Assembly (NCBI GenBank): GCA_905215945.1
Contig: CAJMRZ010000126.1
Location: forward strand, 1 to 5,220
DNA length: 5,220 nucleotides
From: an uncultured bacterium
Lineage (GTDB): Bacteria > Actinomycetota > Coriobacteriia > Coriobacteriales > Coriobacteriaceae
Reading direction: 5' to 3'
Of the stretch, positions 1 through 5,220 are shown piece by piece; within the stretch, counting starts at the first letter, position 1; each line of letters begins with the position of its first letter. The notes below the pieces were generated by a model. It worked only from the letters and a program-made list of their open reading frames with translations, did no database searches and was not told the origin of the DNA. A program made the translations under genes and the position numbers.

Positions 1-871
1 TTTGTTGGGCTCGACGGGCGGCGCGGCGGGCACGGGCTTCTTGGATTTCCTCCAAGTGGCTGATGATCTCGGAGGCGCTCTCCTCGATCGCCTTGCCGTC
101 GGTACGAACCACAAAGCAGCCTAGGCGCTTCATGAGGGCACGAGCTTCCTCAAGCTCGCTGCGCACGCTCTCGGGCTCGGCATAGGAGCCGGCAACGGCA
201 CGAGCGTAGTCATCGCCCAAGCGGCTATCGCGAATTTCGGAAATCACATCGACGGTCGAAATCAGGCCGAACAGGCGCATCGGGTCGACCTCGTAAATCG
301 ACTTCGGCGGCTCCATGCCATGGGCCAACGGAACATTGGCAACCTTGTAGCCCTGATAAGCCAGATACATCGACAGCGGCGTCTTGGACGTGCGCGATAC
401 GCCCAGCAGCACGATATCGGCACCCGACAAATCGTCGCAACCGCGCCCGTCATCGTGCTCAACGAAATATTCCATGGCCTCGATACGATGGAAATAGCGG
501 TCATCGGTCCTGTGAATCACGCCCGCGACGCCTTTGGGCGGCACACCGATGAGCGACGATAGCACGGCGAGCGTCGGGCCGATCAGGTCGACCGAGCGGA
601 TATGCAGCATACCCAGGTAATCGAGCACGCGGGCGCGAAGAGCCGGATCGACAATGGTATGGAACACGGCAATATCGCGATGGTCTGCATCGACACGCGG
701 GCCCACAAATGACTTGACCTGCTCCACGGAGGTCACCTTGGGCAGGCGTAAAACGCGAAAAGCCCCTTCATCAAATTGCCCGGACGCCGCAAGCACCACC
801 TCACAAGCGGTATCGCCGAGCGAGTCGGAGATAACGATAACGGTGGGACGAGCGGTGACCGGGCAATCCAT
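1..871 (-). CDS. Pyruvate, phosphate dikinase regulatory protein (DUF299/PPSR kinase-pyrophosphorylase), 3' end cut off
   Basis: This is a bifunctional regulator of the DUF299 family. Members use ADP to phosphorylate a threonine next to the catalytic histidine of pyruvate, phosphate dikinase (or PEP synthase) and so inactivate it, and use phosphate to remove the group again, releasing pyrophosphate. Visible marks are the N-terminal ISDSLGDTA (residues 14-22), the EYFVEHDDG block (134-142), the P-loop GVSRTSKTP (157-165) running into YLA and YKVANVPL (175-182), and the C-terminal RTDGKAIEES (256-265). The TSKTPLS form and the HDDG block resemble dikinase-type regulators more than E. coli PpsR, so PPDK is the inferred partner. 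The start is firm: an in-frame TAA lies 18 bases upstream (890-892), no other start lies between, and a good Shine-Dalgarno precedes the ATG. It follows glyS by 34 bases. Residues 277-290 form an Arg/Ala-rich tail past the usual family end (about 270-280 aa), and the stop lies outside the window. Confidence 0.95.
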   Translation of the reverse strand, partial: MDCPVTARPTVIVISDSLGDTACEVVLAASGQFDEGAFRVLRLPKVTSVEQVKSFVGPRVDADHRDIAVFHTIVDPALRARVLDYLGMLHIRSVDLIGPTLAVLSSLIGVPPKGVAGVIHRTDDRYFHRIEAMEYFVEHDDGRGCDDLSGADIVLLGVSRTSKTPLSMYLAYQGYKVANVPLAHGMEPPKSIYEVDPMRLFGLISTVDVISEIRDSRLGDDYARAVAGSYAEPESVRSELEEARALMKRLGCFVVRTDGKAIEESASEIISHLEEIQEARARRAARRAQQ

Positions 872-877
872 GCAGGG

Positions 878-885
878 CTCCTTTT
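878..885 (-). promoter_or_regulatory. Shine-Dalgarno of the PPSR gene
   Basis: The minus strand reads AAAAGGAG, six bases before the ATG at 871. It is a strong, well-spaced site that confirms the start. Its first A (plus position 885) is also the last base of the hairpin at 885-898. Confidence 0.75.
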
Positions 886-898
886 GCGCTTACGCGCA
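885..898 (-). other. Small hairpin with GNRA-type loop in the glyS-PPSR gap
   Basis: The minus strand reads TGCGC-GTAA-GCGCA: a perfect 5-bp stem closed by a GUAA (GNRA) tetraloop in RNA, placed between the glyS stop and the Shine-Dalgarno of the PPSR gene. No T-run follows, so it is not a Rho-independent terminator. It could stabilise or process the mRNA end, or tune initiation of the PPSR gene. The structure is read directly from sequence; any function is inference and the stem is short. Confidence 0.4.
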
Positions 899-905
899 GG
901 CTGGC

Positions 906-3002
906 TTACTTTTTGCGGGCAAGCTCACCGATGTTGGCGATACCGGAGAAAACGGCCTCGAAGCGGTTGAGCAGCTTAAGGCGATTATCGCGAAGCTGCT
1001 CGTCCTTGTCCATGACCATGACCTCGTCGAAGAAGCGGTCGATGGGGGCGCGCAGGGCGGCAAGGGCGGCAAATGCGGCCGGGTAATCCTCGGCAGCAAG
1101 GGCGGCGTCGACAGCGGTCTGAGCAGCCTCGGAGGCATCGGCAAGCGCGAGCTCGACCTCGCCCATCAAGGCGCGGTCGTACTCCGCGCCCAGCTCGGGC
1201 TTGGAGATATGCGCGGCACGGGCATAGGCCGTCGCCAGGTTGTCAAAGGTCTCGGCGTCGTTCTTGCGGGCCTCGTCGAGGGCGGCGCAGCGGGCGAAGA
1301 AGACGGACGGGGCGATGATGTGCACCGCAGAGACGGCGGCAACGGTATCGGCCGGGATCTTTTCGTCGCGGGCCATGCTCACCAGGCGGCCATGGAAGAA
1401 GTCGCGAACCTGCTGGGCGACCTCGGCGGCGTCGAACTCAATGCCCTGCTCACTGTAGAGCTCGAGAGCGAAGTCGATGAGCGACGTGGGGTCGATCGGC
1501 AGGCGGTCGCGCAGGATGTTGATGATGCCGATAGCGGCACGACGCAGCGCATAGGGGTCGGAGGAGCCGGTCGGGGGCTCGCCGATGGCAAAGATACCGG
1601 CAATGGTATCGAGCTTGTCAGCACAGGCCACGATGCAGCCAGCGGTGCCCTCGGGCAGATCATCGCCGGCAAAGCGGGGACGATAATGATCGCGGATAGC
1701 ATGGGCGACCTCGTCGTTCTCCCCCATCGCGATGGCGTAGTAACCGCCCATCACGCCCTGCTGGCTCGTGAACTCGACGACGGCGTTAGACACCAGGTCG
1801 GCCTTGCACAGGTGAGCGGCGCGAGCCGCATCGGCGGCCAGATGGGCACCCAGGTGAGCCTCGCGGGCGATGGCGAGCGCGAGCTGCTCAATACGCTCGG
1901 ACTTGGCGAGCACGCTACCGAGCTTCTCCTGGAAGGCGACCTTGGCCAGACGCTCGCGGAACTCGTCAAGGGAGATCTTCAGGTCCTCCTCATAGAAGAA
2001 CTTGGCGTCGTCCAGACGGGCGCGCACGACGCGCTCGTTGCCGTCGATCACGCGCTCGGCATTCTCGGGCTTGCTGTTGGAGACGACTACGAACTCACGC
2101 GTGAGCTTGCCCTCGCCGTCATAAATCGGGAAGTAGCGCTGGTTGGTGAGCATGGACTCGCAGATAATCTCGTGCGGGACCTTGAGGAACTCCTCATCGA
2201 AGGTACCGACGAGCACCGTCGGCCACTCGCAGAGGTTGATAACCTCCTCGAAGACCTTCTTGGGCGTGTCGACATGGCAGCCGGGGCGAGCGGCCTCGAC
2301 CTCGGCGATACCGGCAAGGATGGCCTCGCGACGACGCTCGGCAGAGAGCACGCCGGCGTCCTCGAGCACCTGCTCGTAGACGGCGGGGCTGGCGACCACA
2401 TGGTCACCGGGGCCCAGAACGCGATGTCCGCGCGTGGTATTGCCACTCGTCACATCGGCAAACGACACGGGCACGACGTCCTCACCCAAAAGGCAGCAGA
2501 TCCAACGGACCGGACGAACAAACGTAGCGTGCTCGTGGCCCCAGCGCTGGCTGCGGTAGTTGGGCCACTGCAGGCCGGCGATAGTCTTCTCGCACAGAGA
2601 CGTCAGGATCGGCGTAGCCGGAGCGGAGGGAATGTTCTTCTCGGCGAACACGTACTCGCGGCCGTCGGTGTCCTCGCGACGGACCAGGTCCTCGGCAGCC
2701 ACACCGCACTTGCGGGCAAAGCCCTGGGCGGCCTTGGTGGCGTTACCGTCGGCATCAAAGGCAATGTTTGCCGCGGGGCCGCGCTTGACCTCGTGAACCT
2801 CGTCGGTCGCGGTGGCGACGTCGGCAACGAGCGCAGCCAGGCGGCGCGGGCTCGAGATCACGCGGACCTCGCCGTGGGCCAGACCGGCCTCGTCGAGACC
2901 CTTGGCGATCATGGTGCCAAGCTGCTTGACGGCATTGTTCAGCGGTGCGGAGGGCATTTCTTCCGTACCGATCTCAAACAGGAAATCCTTAGCGTCTGCC
3001 AT
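906..3002 (-). CDS. glyS: Glycyl-tRNA synthetase beta subunit
   Basis: This is the large subunit of the bacterial alpha2beta2 glycyl-tRNA synthetase. It binds tRNA-Gly (acceptor arm and anticodon), while the alpha subunit makes glycyl-adenylate. It acts in the cytoplasm. At 698 aa it matches the family (E. coli GlyS 689). Visible blocks, in order: FLFEIGTEEMP (residues 7-17), RWGHEHATFVRPVRW (153-167), RGHRVLG (191-197), NQRYFP (287-292), RVVRARLDDAKFFYEED (324-340), KADLVSNAVVEF then QGVMGGYYA (400-423, HD-like region), RFAGDDLP (443-450), DPYALRRAAIGI (482-493), and the C-terminal DALR-like anticodon-binding region (about 580-690) with RAPIDRFFDEVMVM (651-664). The start ATG lies 3 bases after the glyQ stop with a GAGGTGG Shine-Dalgarno 8 bases upstream. 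It ends LARKK-TAA. No frameshift or missing block is seen. Confidence 0.99.
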   Translation of the reverse strand: MADAKDFLFEIGTEEMPSAPLNNAVKQLGTMIAKGLDEAGLAHGEVRVISSPRRLAALVADVATATDEVHEVKRGPAANIAFDADGNATKAAQGFARKCGVAAEDLVRREDTDGREYVFAEKNIPSAPATPILTSLCEKTIAGLQWPNYRSQRWGHEHATFVRPVRWICCLLGEDVVPVSFADVTSGNTTRGHRVLGPGDHVVASPAVYEQVLEDAGVLSAERRREAILAGIAEVEAARPGCHVDTPKKVFEEVINLCEWPTVLVGTFDEEFLKVPHEIICESMLTNQRYFPIYDGEGKLTREFVVVSNSKPENAERVIDGNERVVRARLDDAKFFYEEDLKISLDEFRERLAKVAFQEKLGSVLAKSERIEQLALAIAREAHLGAHLAADAARAAHLCKADLVSNAVVEFTSQQGVMGGYYAIAMGENDEVAHAIRDHYRPRFAGDDLPEGTAGCIVACADKLDTIAGIFAIGEPPTGSSDPYALRRAAIGIINILRDRLPIDPTSLIDFALELYSEQGIEFDAAEVAQQVRDFFHGRLVSMARDEKIPADTVAAVSAVHIIAPSVFFARCAALDEARKNDAETFDNLATAYARAAHISKPELGAEYDRALMGEVELALADASEAAQTAVDAALAAEDYPAAFAALAALRAPIDRFFDEVMVMDKDEQLRDNRLKLLNRFEAVFSGIANIGELARKK

Positions 3003-3005
3003 GGC

Positions 3006-3917
3006 TTACGCCACCTCGCCTTCCTGGTCGGCATTCTCGTTGACTCCGGCGACCTCGGCCATGTAGGCCTCGCAGCACGCCTTGGCGACGGCGCGGACGC
3101 GCAGGATGTAGTTGGCACGCTCGACCGCGGACAGCGCGCCACGGGCATCGAGCAGGTTGAAGGCGTGGCTGCACTTCATGACGCAGTCGTACGCCGGCAG
3201 CGGCAGCTTGCGCTCCAGACAGGAGTGGCACTCGGCCTCGTAGTCGTCAAACTTCTGACGCATCATCTCGACGTTGGCGACCTCAAAGTTGTAGGCGCTG
3301 AACTCGCGCTCGTTCTCGAGGAACACGTCGCCATAGGTCATGGGCGTGCCGTCGGGCAGGTAGCTCCACACCAAGTCGTAGACGGAATTGACGCCCTGCG
3401 CATACATGGCGATGCGCTCCAGGCCATAGGTGATCTCGACGGGCACGGGGTCGACCTCGATACCGCCCACCTGCTGGAAGTACGTAAACTGCGTGACCTC
3501 CATGCCATTGAGCCAGACCTCCCAGCCAAGGCCCCAGGCGCCGAGCGTCGGGCTCTCCCAGTCGTCCTCGACAAAGCGGACGTCATGGTCGTTGGGGTCC
3601 AGACCGATAGCGGCAAGAGACCCCAGGTAAAGCTCCTGGGCGTTGACCGGAGAGGGCTTGATAAGCACCTGGAACTGATAGTAGTGCTGCATGCGGTTGG
3701 GGTTCTCGCCGTAGCGGCCGTCGGCGGGACGGCGGCAAGGCTGCGCATAGCAGGTGCGCCACTCGGCGGGACCGAGCGAGCGCAGCGTGGTCGCGGTATG
3801 GAAGGTACCGGCACCGACCTCGGAGTCATAGGGCTGCATAATGACGCAGCCCTGCTCGCCCCAGTACTGCTGGAGACGCAAGATGATGTCTTGGAAGGAA
3901 AGCGATGAAGCGTTCAT
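3006..3917 (-). CDS. glyQ: Glycyl-tRNA synthetase alpha subunit
   Basis: This is the class II catalytic subunit of the heterotetrameric glycyl-tRNA synthetase, which activates glycine with ATP and charges tRNA-Gly together with GlyS. Its 303 aa equals the E. coli length. Visible features are the N-terminal [17 protein letters not shown] (residues 8-24), the EVGAGTFH block (33-40), motif 2 from [19 protein letters not shown] (57-75) into [32 protein letters not shown] (114-132), [17 protein letters not shown] sequence (140-152), and motif 3 [12 protein letters not shown] (161-172). These are near-identical to characterised GlyQ. After the conserved [19 protein letters not shown] (255-273) there is a short acidic tail. 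The ATG at 3917 gives the expected N-terminus and is preceded by GAGGGG 11 bases away. The gene leads glyS in a tight pair. Many other Actinobacteria use a single-chain enzyme instead, which helps place the organism. Confidence 0.99.
   Translation of the reverse strand: MNASSLSFQDIILRLQQYWGEQGCVIMQPYDSEVGAGTFHTATTLRSLGPAEWRTCYAQPCRRPADGRYGENPNRMQHYYQFQVLIKPSPVNAQELYLGSLAAIGLDPNDHDVRFVEDDWESPTLGAWGLGWEVWLNGMEVTQFTYFQQVGGIEVDPVPVEITYGLERIAMYAQGVNSVYDLVWSYLPDGTPMTYGDVFLENEREFSAYNFEVANVEMMRQKFDDYEAECHSCLERKLPLPAYDCVMKCSHAFNLLDARGALSAVERANYILRVRAVAKACCEAYMAEVAGVNENADQEGEVA
3011..3017 (-). promoter_or_regulatory. Shine-Dalgarno of glyS inside the end of glyQ
   Basis: The minus strand reads GAGGTGG, lying within the last codons of glyQ and 8 bases before the glyS ATG. 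With a 3-base gap between the genes, ribosomes ending glyQ can reload for glyS. This fits coupled, equal production of the two subunits. Confidence 0.6.
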
Positions 3918-3976
3918 GCCTCTAATATCCCCTCGTCGAAACGATTACACGGTTAGGTACTGTACTATAGCGGTTT
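3918..3976 (-). promoter_or_regulatory. lepB-glyQ intergenic region with possible promoter
   Basis: This 59-base gap is the longest non-coding stretch in the window and is richer in A/T than its flanks. The minus strand carries TATAGT (plus 3964-3969), a fair -10 hexamer, and TGTAAT further down, but neither has a recognisable -35 at 16-18 bases. A short odd palindrome GTAC-A-GTAC lies next to TATAGT. It is too short to hold a T-box leader. A promoter giving glyQS extra transcription is plausible but unproven; read-through from lepB is equally possible. Confidence 0.25.
3929..3934 (-). promoter_or_regulatory. Likely Shine-Dalgarno of glyQ
   Basis: The minus strand reads GAGGGG, 11 bases before the ATG at 3917, a somewhat long spacing. 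A second purine run (AGAGG) sits only one base before the ATG and is too close to serve. The first two bases of the GAGGGG site fall in the 3' arm of a small hairpin (3933-3944). Confidence 0.45.
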
Positions 3977-4540
3977 TTAGTCGATAGCGCCGATGCGGTT
4001 GAGCGGCCAGTAGCGCACAAGCGCCACAGCGATCAAATCAGAGCGATCGACGGGACCAAAGTAGCGTGAGTCGGCAGAGTTTTCGCGGTTGTCGCCCATC
4101 ACCCACACGCACCCGCCGGGAACGGTGTAGGGATAGCTTACCTGAGCGCCGGGCGCTTGGACCGAAAGTGGCCAGCTCATGCCCGTCGTATAGTCCTCGT
4201 CGAGCGCTTGGCCGTCAACGACCACCTTGCCATCCTGCAGGTCGACCGTCTGGCCGGCCGTGGCAATAACACGCTTGACAAGAACATCATGCTCGGAGGT
4301 GCCATCGGGGTTGTGAAACACCACGATATCACCCTGCTTGACGGGCTGACCGAGCTCGAGGCTCACCTTTTGTGCCAGGATCTGGTCGCCAATCTCGATC
4401 GTGGACTCCATGGAGCCGGTGGGCACCACAAAGGGCTCGACCACAAACGAGCGAATCAAGAAGGTGGCCACGAGCGCGATCGCGATGACCGCGATCCACT
4501 CAAAAGCGCCCCTCAACGCGGAATGCTGCGATGGAACCAT
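3977..4540 (-). CDS. lepB: Signal peptidase I (type I leader peptidase)
   Basis: This is a membrane serine protease of family S26 that cuts signal peptides from secreted preproteins on the outer face of the cytoplasmic membrane. The 187-aa protein has one N-terminal membrane segment (about residues 13-34), then the catalytic PTGSMEST box with Ser43 nucleophile, GDQILAQK (51-58), GDIVVF (70-75), and VKRVIATAGQTV (88-99) with Lys89 as the general base. The C-terminal box GDNRENSADSRYFG (149-162) is intact. Size and single anchor match the short Gram-positive form (B. subtilis SipS is 184 aa), not the E. coli enzyme. The frame stays open far upstream, but that part overlaps trmD. The ATG at 4540 puts the anchor at the right distance and has GAGGAG five bases upstream. 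It follows the trmD stop by 2 bases, so the pair is probably coupled. Confidence 0.96.
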   Translation of the reverse strand: MVPSQHSALRGAFEWIAVIAIALVATFLIRSFVVEPFVVPTGSMESTIEIGDQILAQKVSLELGQPVKQGDIVVFHNPDGTSEHDVLVKRVIATAGQTVDLQDGKVVVDGQALDEDYTTGMSWPLSVQAPGAQVSYPYTVPGGCVWVMGDNRENSADSRYFGPVDRSDLIAVALVRYWPLNRIGAID

Positions 4541-4542
4541 TC

Positions 4543-5220
4543 TCACTCCTCGCTCTGCGAATACGCAGCGTCCAAAATCTCCTGCGCGTAAGCGCGCTCC
4601 TGGGGCGTAAGGCGCGCCGTCTCGATCAGATCGGGACGCCAGCGGCAGGTGCGCTCGATGGCGTTCTTGCGACGCCAGGCATCGACCTTGGCATGATCGC
4701 CACTCACGAGCACCGGCGGCACGCCCTCGCCGTTGAACTCGGCAGGACGGGTGTACTGCGCGTACTCGAGCAGTCCTCCGTCCTCGGCGGTCGAGAACGA
4801 CTCGTCGACGTTGCTCATCTCGTCGCCCAGGGCGCCGGGGATGAGACGTACGACGGCATCGGCAACGACCATGGCGGGTAGCTCGCCACCCGTAAGCACA
4901 TAGTCGCCAATCGACAGACGCTCGTCGGCATACGCATACGCGCGCTCGTCGACGCCCTCGTAACGGCTGCACACAAACAGCAGGCGCTTACTTTTGAGCA
5001 GGCGCTCGGCCACATGCTGCGTAAAAGGCTCGCCACAGGGGGTAAAGAACACCACAGTGGGCTTGGGACCCTCAGAGCTGATGGCCTCGATCGCCTCGGC
5101 AATAGGTTCGACCTTCATGAGCATGCCCTGCCCGCCCCCGTAGGGCTCGTCGTCGACGGTACGGTGGCGGTCATGGGTCCAATCGCGCAGGTCGTGGGCG
5201 CGGAACTCGAACAGCCCCGC
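4543..5220 (-). CDS. trmD: tRNA (guanine-N1)-methyltransferase, 5' end cut off
   Basis: TrmD is a SPOUT-class (trefoil-knot) enzyme that uses AdoMet to methylate N1 of G37 next to the anticodon, preventing +1 frameshifting. The visible 225 residues begin at the window edge with the HDLRDWTHDRHRTVDDEPYGGG block (visible residues 9-30), so only roughly the first 30 residues are missing. A start at 5124 would cut off this conserved block and is wrong. Knot signatures follow: TPCG (60-63), RYEGVDER (86-93), SIGDYVLTGGELPA (103-116), VVRLIPGALG (123-132), YTRP (156-159), VPPVLVSGDHAKVDAWR (167-183) and RRPDL-like RWRPDL (193-198). Compared with E. coli, Tyr86, Ser88, Gln90, Gly113 and Asp169 are replaced by Phe, Thr, Cys, Ser and Glu, while Glu116, Gly117 and Arg154 remain. 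Four extra residues lie in the lid between ESF and LLE. It is followed directly by lepB; rplS, its usual partner, is not between them. Confidence 0.97.
   Translation of the reverse strand, partial: AGLFEFRAHDLRDWTHDRHRTVDDEPYGGGQGMLMKVEPIAEAIEAISSEGPKPTVVFFTPCGEPFTQHVAERLLKSKRLLFVCSRYEGVDERAYAYADERLSIGDYVLTGGELPAMVVADAVVRLIPGALGDEMSNVDESFSTAEDGGLLEYAQYTRPAEFNGEGVPPVLVSGDHAKVDAWRRKNAIERTCRWRPDLIETARLTPQERAYAQEILDAAYSQSEE
4546..4551 (-). promoter_or_regulatory. Shine-Dalgarno of lepB at the trmD stop
   Basis: The minus strand reads GAGGAG, made by the last two Glu codons of trmD, five bases before the lepB ATG at 4540. An in-frame GTG at 4544-4546 overlaps the trmD TGA but directly touches this site and leaves no spacing, so the ATG is preferred. 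Confidence 0.7.

Noticed and set aside
885..898. Rho-independent terminator after glyS
   Set aside because: The hairpin is followed by A-rich then G-rich sequence on the coding strand, not by a T-run.
654..3908. Plus-strand 1084-aa open frame as a gene
   Set aside because: It mirrors glyS and glyQ codon for codon, its translation is low-complexity Gly/Val/Asp/Leu-rich sequence with no recognisable domain, and both sense genes are unmistakable.
3918..3976. T-box riboswitch ahead of glyQ
   Set aside because: The gap is 59 bases, far too short for a T-box leader, and lacks a recognisable T-box core or terminator/antiterminator pair.
4581..4595. 15-base stretch (CCTGCGCGTAAGCGC) that also occurs in inverted orientation at 886-900
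   Set aside because: One copy is trmD coding sequence (AYAQEI region), the other is in the glyS-PPSR gap. The sequence is GC-rich and self-complementary, and no further copies or element ends are seen, so chance is likely.
3977..4972. 331-aa N-terminally extended version of lepB
   Set aside because: The extra 144 residues are an Arg-rich out-of-frame reading of trmD. The start at 4540 has a proper Shine-Dalgarno and gives the family-typical N-terminus.
4543..5124. A complete 193-aa TrmD starting at 5124
   Set aside because: The same frame continues to the window edge and encodes the conserved HDLRDW and TVDDEPYGGG blocks, so the ATG at 5124 is an internal methionine.
1..5220. Mobile element, CRISPR array, tRNA/rRNA or phage signal
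   Set aside because: Almost the whole window is accounted for by five intact, co-directional housekeeping genes with uniform composition; no repeat arrays, transposase-like frames or RNA genes were recognised.

Overview
The window is GC-rich chromosomal housekeeping DNA. All five recognisable genes lie on the minus strand, so they read from high to low coordinates: trmD (5' end cut off at 5220), lepB, glyQ, glyS, and a DUF299/PPSR-type kinase-pyrophosphorylase that runs off the low-coordinate edge. Coding covers almost everything. The gaps are 2, 59, 3 and 34 bases, and there is no stretch of 300 bases without a gene. I see no tRNA, rRNA, insertion sequence, CRISPR array, attachment site or convincing terminator.

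The likely source is a GC-rich Gram-positive, most plausibly an actinobacterium of the Coriobacteriia (Collinsella/Olsenella-like). This is inference. It rests on strong G/C third codon positions, a short single-anchor signal peptidase I, a two-subunit (alpha2beta2) glycyl-tRNA synthetase rather than the single-chain enzyme of most other Actinobacteria, and a regulator of the pyruvate, phosphate dikinase type. Sequence searches would settle it.

Layout along the transcript: trmD (tRNA m1G37 methyltransferase, 225 residues visible) ends with a TGA two bases before the ATG of lepB (187-aa signal peptidase I), so these two look translationally coupled. A 59-base gap, the only one large enough for a promoter of normal size, precedes glyQ (303 aa). 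glyQ and glyS (698 aa) are separated by 3 bases, as expected for two subunits made in equal amounts. A 34-base gap holding a small GNRA-loop hairpin and a strong Shine-Dalgarno then leads into the PPSR gene (290 residues visible, C-terminus outside).

Functionally, trmD and glyQS serve translation (decoding fidelity and glycine charging), lepB serves protein export, and the PPSR protein controls pyruvate/PEP interconversion through its dikinase partner. That partner gene may lie just beyond position 1. I found no sign of a new system. The points worth checking are unusual residues in the AdoMet-binding and catalytic positions of TrmD, the direct trmD-lepB junction without rplS, a 1084-codon antisense open frame explained by codon usage, and small RNA structures at two gene starts.
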